Assembly (NCBI GenBank): GCA_022750195.1
Contig: JAKIWE010000001.1
Location: 866,672 to 930,671 of the forward strand
Direction: 5' to 3'
Source: Thermoplasmata archaeon
Lineage (GTDB): Archaea > Thermoplasmatota > Thermoplasmata > Lutacidiplasmatales > UBA184
Length of the DNA stretch: 64,000 bases
Shown here: piece after piece, positions 58,796-64,000 of the stretch
Layout: the number at the start of each line of letters is the position of its first letter
Position numbering within the stretch: position 1 is the stretch's first letter
Made by a program: the position numbers and the translations under genes
Notes under the pieces: model-generated
What the model saw: the letters and a program-made list of their open reading frames with translations, nothing else
Databases searched by the model: none
What the model was told of the DNA's origin: nothing

Positions 58796-60250
58796 GTGCG
58801 ACGGGTTCAGATCTACGACACCCTGACCCGGGAGACCCGGCTCTTCGTCCCGATCACGCCGCCGAAGGTCGGTCTGTTCGTCTGCGGGTTGACGCCGTAC
58901 GCCGAGGCCCACGTCGGGCATGCGAAGGTGGCGGTCGTCTTCGACGTCGTCGCGCGCGCGTTGAGCCGGTGGGGCTACCGCGTCTTCTACCTCCAGAACG
59001 TCACGAACCTGGACGACCGGCTCATCGAGCGGGGGGGCGCCACGTCCACCGACCCGCTCAAGCTCGCCGACCAGCACTTCGGCGCTTGGCGCCAGGCGAT
59101 GGACCGGCTCAACGTCCGGTCGGTGAACTACTACCCGCACGCCACCGACTACATCCCGGAGATCCTCGTCCAGGTCGGGCAGCTCGTCGACCGCGGCTTC
59201 GCCTACGCCGCGAACGGCTCGGTCTACTACGACGTGGGGAGATTCCCGGCGTACGGGAGGCTCTCCGGCCAGCGGGTCGAAGCGCTCCAGCCCGGCGCCC
59301 GCGTCGCCGTCGAAGCCGGCAAGCGTTCCCCGGAGGATTTCGTGCTCTGGAAGGCCTCCAAACCCGGCGAACCGACCTGGGAGAGCCCCTGGGGTCCGGG
59401 CCGCCCGGGCTGGCACATCGAGGACACGGCGATCACCGTCCGCCTCCACGGCCCACGGTACGACCTTCACGGAGGCGGGATGGACCTCAAGTTCCCCCAC
59501 CACGAGGCGGAGATCGCTCAGGCGGAGGCCGCGACCGGCGAGGCGCCGCTCGTGAACTACTGGATGCACGTCGGCCTCGTGACGATGAAGGGCGAGAAGA
59601 TGTCGAAGTCGCTCGGGAACGTCTACGGCCTCGACGAGGCGTTAGGCGTCCACGGCCCCGAGGTGCTCCGGTTCTACTACCTCAACGCCCACTACCGGAG
59701 CCCGCTCGACTTCGTTCCCGGCAAAAGCCTGGAGGAGGCCGGCGAGGCGTACGAGAGACTGGCCGGCCCCGCGCGACGGATCGCTGCGGCCGTTCGGTCG
59801 GCGGGGAGCGCGGCCGAAGGGGGCGAACTGCCGGAAGCTGTGACCGCAGCGTCGGAGACCGCCGTCGGAGAGCTCGACGAGCTCCTCGCGGACGATTTCA
59901 ACACCCGGGAAGCGATCGCCCGACTGTTCGTGTGGTCCCGATCGGTCGCCGAGTGGCTTCCCGGTCTTTCGAAGCTCTCGCCGAGCGCCCTCGCGACCTT
60001 GGAGGCTCCCTACCGGTGGGCGGCCGAGATGTTGGGACTGTTCGGGGTCTCGGGGGAGCCCGATGCTCGGGACGAGGCCCTCGCGCGTCTCGTCGCTGCC
60101 TCGATCGAGGCCCGCGCCGCCGCGCGCGGCCGCGGGGACTACGCGGAAGCCGACCGTATCCGCACCGAGCTTGGGCGGGCGGGCGTCCAGCTCGAGGACC
60201 ACGGCACCGAAACCGGCTGGCACCTGGTCGGGCCGTCGGATCGCCCATGA
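58796..60250 (+). CDS. cysS: Cysteinyl-tRNA synthetase
   Basis: A 484-residue class I synthetase charging tRNA-Cys. It has the zinc and HIGH region FVCGLTPYAEAHVGHAKV (HVGH variant), the HGGGMDLKFPHHEAEIAQAE block, the KMSKS loop (TMKGEKMSKSLGNV) and the C-terminal DALR-like region. The HHEAE in place of the usual HHENE is a small deviation. GTG 58796 starts 4 nt after the CGL stop. Coupling of cysteine synthesis and charging in one operon is sensible and was visible only through the overlaps. The stop overlaps the next ATG (ATGA). Confidence 0.95.
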   Translation: MRRVQIYDTLTRETRLFVPITPPKVGLFVCGLTPYAEAHVGHAKVAVVFDVVARALSRWGYRVFYLQNVTNLDDRLIERGGATSTDPLKLADQHFGAWRQAMDRLNVRSVNYYPHATDYIPEILVQVGQLVDRGFAYAANGSVYYDVGRFPAYGRLSGQRVEALQPGARVAVEAGKRSPEDFVLWKASKPGEPTWESPWGPGRPGWHIEDTAITVRLHGPRYDLHGGGMDLKFPHHEAEIAQAEAATGEAPLVNYWMHVGLVTMKGEKMSKSLGNVYGLDEALGVHGPEVLRFYYLNAHYRSPLDFVPGKSLEEAGEAYERLAGPARRIAAAVRSAGSAAEGGELPEAVTAASETAVGELDELLADDFNTREAIARLFVWSRSVAEWLPGLSKLSPSALATLEAPYRWAAEMLGLFGVSGEPDARDEALARLVAASIEARAAARGRGDYAEADRIRTELGRAGVQLEDHGTETGWHLVGPSDRP

Positions 60251-61284
60251 AAGGTCTCGGCTTCCGGGAGCATGGCGGCCTCGACCGGGTCGAGATCGTC
60301 GACATTCCCACCCCGGTGCCGGGTCCGAACGAGGTACGTATCCGGGTGCAGGCCTCCGCGTTCAATCGGCTCGACCGGTTCACCCTCGAGGGGATCCCCG
60401 GGGTACCCATCGAGCGGCCGCATATCCTCGGTTCCGACGGGGCGGGGACGGTCGATGCGGTGGGGGACCGGGTCTTCGACCTCACTCCGGGCGCGCGGGT
60501 GCTGCTCAACCCGGGGCTCTCCGACGGCACCTGCACCGCCTGCCGTGCCGGACAGGAATCGCTCTGCCGGAGCTTTCGGATCGTGGGGGAGCACACCCAA
60601 GGGACCGCGACCGAGTTCGTCGTGGTGCCCCGGTCGAACGTCTACCCGATCCCTCCCGCGATGAGCTTCGGGGAGGCGGCGGCGTTCCCGCTCGTTTTCC
60701 AGACGGCGTACCGGGCCCTTCGTACCGTCGGAGAGCTCCGCACCGGCGAGCGCGTCGCGATCATCGGCGCCGGGGGCGGGGTTGCTACCGCGGCCATTCA
60801 GATCGCTAAGGCGGCGGGAGCGAGGGTCGCGGTGACCACCCGGTCGGCGGAGAAGGGGGAGAAGGCCCGGAAGCTCGGCGCCGACGCGGTCCTGGTGGAG
60901 GAGGCCGGGACCTCCCTCGACCGACGGTTGTGGGCGTGGAGCGAGAAGGAAGGGGTCGATGTGATCTTCGACTCCGTGGGGCTCGTCACCGTTCCGCGTA
61001 CGCTTCGGGCGTTGGCCCGTGGGGGGCGCCTCGTGATCATCGGGGCCACCTCCGGCCCGATCGTGGAGGTCGACTTGCGGACCGTCTTTTGGCGCCAGGC
61101 GTCGATCCGGGGGAGCACGATGGCGAGCCGGAAGGAGTTCGAAGCGGTCCTCGCCGAGCTCGCGCACGGCACCGTCCGGCCCGTGATCGACCACGAATTC
61201 GCCTGGGACCAAGGGGCCGAAGCGCTGGCCCGGATGGAGGCGCCGGACCTGTTCGGCAAGGTCGTCCTGCGTACCGCGCCATAG
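60247..61284 (+). CDS. Medium-chain dehydrogenase/reductase (zinc-type alcohol dehydrogenase family)
   Basis: A 345-residue MDR protein. The N-terminal catalytic domain has FNRLDRFTLEGIPG, HILGSDGAGTVDAVG and a structural-zinc-like Cys cluster (GTCTACRAGQESLCRSF). The Rossmann part has VAIIGAGGGVATAAIQIAKA, then GVDVIFDSVG. The usual catalytic Cys position (SAFN) is Asn, so it is probably a quinone- or enoyl-type reductase rather than a classical alcohol dehydrogenase. The ATG overlaps the cysS stop by 4 nt. In the track it appears only as the tail of a 771-residue composite shadow ORF; a role in sulfur metabolism is not evident. Confidence 0.82.
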   Translation: MKGLGFREHGGLDRVEIVDIPTPVPGPNEVRIRVQASAFNRLDRFTLEGIPGVPIERPHILGSDGAGTVDAVGDRVFDLTPGARVLLNPGLSDGTCTACRAGQESLCRSFRIVGEHTQGTATEFVVVPRSNVYPIPPAMSFGEAAAFPLVFQTAYRALRTVGELRTGERVAIIGAGGGVATAAIQIAKAAGARVAVTTRSAEKGEKARKLGADAVLVEEAGTSLDRRLWAWSEKEGVDVIFDSVGLVTVPRTLRALARGGRLVIIGATSGPIVEVDLRTVFWRQASIRGSTMASRKEFEAVLAELAHGTVRPVIDHEFAWDQGAEALARMEAPDLFGKVVLRTAP

Positions 61285-61380
61285 CGGCGGTCGTCGGGCC
61301 GACTTTCGCCGTGCCACCGGCGGAGAACTTCGTGCTATACGGCACGATACGCGCACCGACGGCGGGCCGCTCTCGGATGG

Positions 61381-61406
61381 TATTTATACAGGGCGCTCGC
61401 CTGTAT
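61381..61406 (+). promoter_or_regulatory. TATA box with overlapping inverted repeat (candidate operator)
   Basis: TATTTATA at 61381-61388 is followed by ATACAGG-GCGCTCG-CCTGTAT (61386-61406), a perfect 7-bp inverted repeat with a 7-nt spacer that covers the TATA box and the expected transcript start. A bound repressor would block the promoter. The leader of about 55-60 nt ends with GGGGGAGG 12 nt before ATG 61465, so unlike most genes here this one is not leaderless. Confidence 0.5.
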
Positions 61407-61464
61407 TTTTCTCGTGGAGGGTACCCAAGGGCACCCTTCCCGTTGGGGGAGGTTTCATCCGCTT

Positions 61465-64000
61465 ATGCGCCCGCTCGCACGACCCTTAATTCTGGCCGCG
61501 GTGTTCGTCGGATTCCTGGCTGCCGGCTTCGTCGGAGCCTCGGCACCCGGGGCCACCGGGACCCTAGCGGCCCCCGGGCATTTCCACGCTCACCCGCTGC
61601 TCCTCGCGCCGCTGGCCAGCCGCGGCGACCTGGTGGTCGGAGCGGCCAACTCCCCGCTCATCCTCACCCCCGCGACCGTTGGCGCGAACACCTACTACCA
61701 AGAGGGGAACGTCACCGTCCTGAGCGGCGGGACGCTGATCGTCCGGAACCTGACCTTCTCCGTGGTCCAGTACGTCGGGATCGAGGGGACCGCCGCGAAC
61801 CGGCTTTCCCACCTGTACACGGTCTCGATCCAGGGGAAGGCGACGTTCGACCACTCGGTCCTCACGACCGACGTCCAGGTGATCAACGCCTACCCCAAGC
61901 TGAACCTCAACGTCACGGGCGGCGGCTCGCTGACCCTGAAGGACTCCGCCTTCCAGTTCCCCGGGAGCGTCACCGTCACCGGCGCGGGCTCGATGCTCGT
62001 CCTGAACGGAAGCGCGATCACCGGCAACCCCGCGCTCCAGACCCCGAGCTACCTGTGGAACCGGACGGTGCTCGCGAACAGCGTGTTCGCCCCCACCGTG
62101 ACGATCGCCGCGGGCGCCCACGCCTTGCTCGGGCAGAGCGCGCTGCTCCAGACCTACAAGGACAACACGTCGGTGTCGGGCGTTCCCCAGCCGGCGACCC
62201 CGATCCTCTTCAACACCACGGCCCAGACCGTGACGAACGCCCGGTGGGCGAGCTTCGGTCATCTCGTCCTGCCCCCGGACCCTGAGAACCTGACCAAGGC
62301 CGACCTGTACCCGACCATCGCCGGCGGCTCGATCATCCTGGACTACGGCACGGCGGTCGGCACCTCCGCGCCGGTCACGCTCAATTACGGCGCGTCGAAC
62401 TTCCCGATCGGCACGGCCAACTTCCCGATGGCCGGGGCCGAGGTCGTCCTTCCGCTGCCCCCGGCGACGGTCCAGGGCATCAATGCGTTGGGGTGGACCG
62501 CCTTCCTTCAGGCGACCGGCAGCTTCGGTGGCACCAGCCTCGTGAACATCGACGTCGGAACCACCGGGTCGGCGACGCCGGTCAACCTCACCTACGCCCA
62601 GTTGGTCACCGTTCCGGCGATCAGTTCGAACATCACCGTCACGGGGGCCGGGTCGATCCTGACAGCGGCCGACAGCTTCTTCGACCTCAACTTCAACCGC
62701 TCGTCGCTGACCCCGTGGGGCTCGAGCAAGCTCGAGATCACGAACGGGGCGACGGCGTTCCTCGCCAACCTCTCGCTCTCCTCACCGTGGACCGCGGTCT
62801 ACCTGAACGACTCCGCGGTGATGCCGGACGCGTCCAGCACCGCGGTGTTCTACCGGTGGGAACAGGTCCCGGTCGCCGCCTCGGCGGGCATCCCGATCCC
62901 GGGGGCCCAGGCGAGCGCGTTCTACGCGAACAACGCGATCCAGCTCAACAATGCCACGGCGACGGCGTACAACAACCTCGGCAGCGCCGACCCCGACCTG
63001 GCCACCTACGTGACCGCGTGGGACAAGCTCGACCACGTCTCCGGCTACGGGATCAGCGACTTCCACGGCAACTCGAACCTGCTGCTGGCGAGCTCCGTGC
63101 TGACCGGCCCGGGGCTCCCCGACGGGACGTATCTGGGCACCTACCACATCGCGGTCGATGTCGCCGCTCTGACGTCGAACGCGACCCAGTGGGTGTACGC
63201 CTCCACGACGCCCTACCCTGCGTCGATGGCTCCGGCGACCCCCGACGTCACGCCCGCCTTCTCCTACCCCGGGTACCTCGCCTCGATCGGTGTGGGCCAG
63301 GTCACCGTCTCGGCGGCCGGCCAGTTGACCGGGTCGGCCTCGGTCGCGATCGGACAGACGCTCACCGTCTCCGCGGTCATCACGAACACCGGGACCGCCT
63401 CGGTCGCGGCGTACACGGCGAACCTCTCCTACAAGCTCGCGGCCCCGCTTCAGCCGAAGCCGGTCGCTGCGACCCTCTCCTTCAACGCCCTCGCGCCGGG
63501 TCACAGCCAGTCGGTGAACCTCTCGTGGCTCGTCAACGAGTCGGTGACCGGGGACCACGGGAAGTTCCTCGCCAACTTCCTCCTCACCGCCACCTGGAAC
63601 GGTGGCGTGGGACCAAACGCCGGGATCGTCGATCTCCTCGTGCCCGTCACGATCCTGCCGGCCCCGATCTCCGTCACGCTCACCCCGCCCGGCACCCAGT
63701 TCGAGGTCGGCCACGACTACTTCGCTCCGGGGACGGTCAACTTCGCCGGCCGCGGCGGCGCGTACATCAACGTCACCGCGATCGGTCCGGGCGGAAGCTT
63801 CCTCCTCAACACCTTCCAGACCCCGAACGGTACCTTCGAGGCCGGGGTGTCGCCGCTCCCCACGATGGGGCCGGGGACCTACACGCTCATCGTGAGCGCC
63901 GAGTACAACACCGTCACCGCCTACGACAACTTCACGAACGCCTACACGATCCCGGGGGCGTCGAGCTCCCAGGGACCGCTCTCCTTCCTGACCAACACCC
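61465..64000 (+). CDS. Large cell-surface protein, 3' end outside window
   Basis: An open frame from ATG 61465 to the last base (at least 845 residues), absent from the ORF track because no stop is reached. It starts with a signal peptide (RPLILAAVFVGFLAAGFVGA) and continues with long beta-rich, Asn/Ser/Thr-rich segments typical of right-handed beta-helix or S-layer-like proteins (LVVGAANSPLILTPATVGAN, VTVLSGGTLIVRNLTFSVVQ, NVTGGGSLTLKDSAF). Later there are Ig- or CARDB-like domains (VSAVITNTGTASVAAYTANL and VNLSWLVNESVTGDHGKF). Many NxS/T sequons suggest glycosylation. Its controlled promoter (see operator) sets it apart. Function unknown. Confidence 0.82.
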   Translation, partial: MRPLARPLILAAVFVGFLAAGFVGASAPGATGTLAAPGHFHAHPLLLAPLASRGDLVVGAANSPLILTPATVGANTYYQEGNVTVLSGGTLIVRNLTFSVVQYVGIEGTAANRLSHLYTVSIQGKATFDHSVLTTDVQVINAYPKLNLNVTGGGSLTLKDSAFQFPGSVTVTGAGSMLVLNGSAITGNPALQTPSYLWNRTVLANSVFAPTVTIAAGAHALLGQSALLQTYKDNTSVSGVPQPATPILFNTTAQTVTNARWASFGHLVLPPDPENLTKADLYPTIAGGSIILDYGTAVGTSAPVTLNYGASNFPIGTANFPMAGAEVVLPLPPATVQGINALGWTAFLQATGSFGGTSLVNIDVGTTGSATPVNLTYAQLVTVPAISSNITVTGAGSILTAADSFFDLNFNRSSLTPWGSSKLEITNGATAFLANLSLSSPWTAVYLNDSAVMPDASSTAVFYRWEQVPVAASAGIPIPGAQASAFYANNAIQLNNATATAYNNLGSADPDLATYVTAWDKLDHVSGYGISDFHGNSNLLLASSVLTGPGLPDGTYLGTYHIAVDVAALTSNATQWVYASTTPYPASMAPATPDVTPAFSYPGYLASIGVGQVTVSAAGQLTGSASVAIGQTLTVSAVITNTGTASVAAYTANLSYKLAAPLQPKPVAATLSFNALAPGHSQSVNLSWLVNESVTGDHGKFLANFLLTATWNGGVGPNAGIVDLLVPVTILPAPISVTLTPPGTQFEVGHDYFAPGTVNFAGRGGAYINVTAIGPGGSFLLNTFQTPNGTFEAGVSPLPTMGPGTYTLIVSAEYNTVTAYDNFTNAYTIPGASSSQGPLSFLTNT

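Noticed and set aside
58969-60246. N-terminal part of the 771-residue composite ORF
   Set aside because: Shadow frame of cysS that happens to run into the real MDR gene; only 60247-61284 is kept.
1-64000. CRISPR array or prophage
   Set aside because: No series of short direct repeats with regular spacers and no phage structural genes were seen on reading through the window.

Overview
The window reads as high-GC DNA (roughly two thirds G+C by eye) from an archaeon. The archaeal markers are aRF1 with NIKS and GGQ, replication factor C small subunit, Sec61-beta, archaeosine transglycosylase TgtA, wyosine enzyme Taw1, Kae1 and a geranylgeranyl-reductase-family flavoprotein. A thermopsin (acid protease), many cell-surface proteins with PKD, Kelch, PQQ or YVTN repeats, and TATA-like boxes sitting about 25-30 nt before many start codons (leaderless mRNAs) point to Thermoplasmatota. 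A soil or peat, acid-tolerant lineage of the Lutacidiplasmatales/TMEG kind is my best guess. This placement is inference; no rRNA is present.

Layout. 1-3.5 kb: acetate kinase (partial) and phosphoketolase, then a small conserved protein. 3.6-22.7 kb: an accessory surface region with a PQQ-propeller/PKD protein, two paralogous Kelch/PKD proteins, a BNR-repeat protein, a 14-repeat YVTN double propeller and a secreted protein. Set among them are an NmrA-like reductase, a VOC protein, two class III nucleotidyl cyclases, tRNA-Arg(CCT) and a degenerate copy of the 5' part of that tRNA with its promoter. 23-29.3 kb: an HTH protein, a surface protein, a zinc-ribbon membrane protein and thermopsin. 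29.4-36.6 kb: housekeeping genes aRF1, thioredoxin, a methyltransferase, rfcS-moaC-moaB, an SppA-like protease and a MASE1-PAS sensor lacking an output domain. 36.8-38.5 kb: Sec61-beta followed by a small decayed integrative element. It holds a truncated integrase with an in-frame TAG and a membrane gene with an in-frame TGA. At its far end a copy of the last codons of Sec61-beta (LNWKFV-stop) is repeated. 38.5-49.7 kb: a polytopic membrane protein, Taw1, an MFS transporter, two VOC proteins, a rhodanese, a winged-helix gene without a normal start codon, a bactofilin-like beta-helix protein, UDGb (also without a normal start), TgtA and Kae1. 49.7-56.1 kb: a third cyclase, an anchored surface protein, the geranylgeranyl reductase-like protein, and a BlaI / M48 protease / secreted protein operon. 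56.2-61.3 kb: a tight operon of cystathionine beta-synthase, cystathionine gamma-lyase, cysteinyl-tRNA synthetase and an MDR oxidoreductase. 61.4 kb to the end: a large surface protein running off the window.

How the genes work together. Xfp plus AckA would turn sugar phosphates into acetyl-phosphate and then acetate plus ATP. CBS, CGL and CysS form a homocysteine-to-cysteine-to-Cys-tRNA line. TgtA, Taw1 and Kae1 modify tRNA. The most unusual material is the integration scar at Sec61-beta, the second scar-like duplication at tRNA-Arg, the three archaeal class III cyclases, the BlaI-M48 pair, and two genes whose best start codon is CTG. No CRISPR array, rRNA or intact mobile element was seen.
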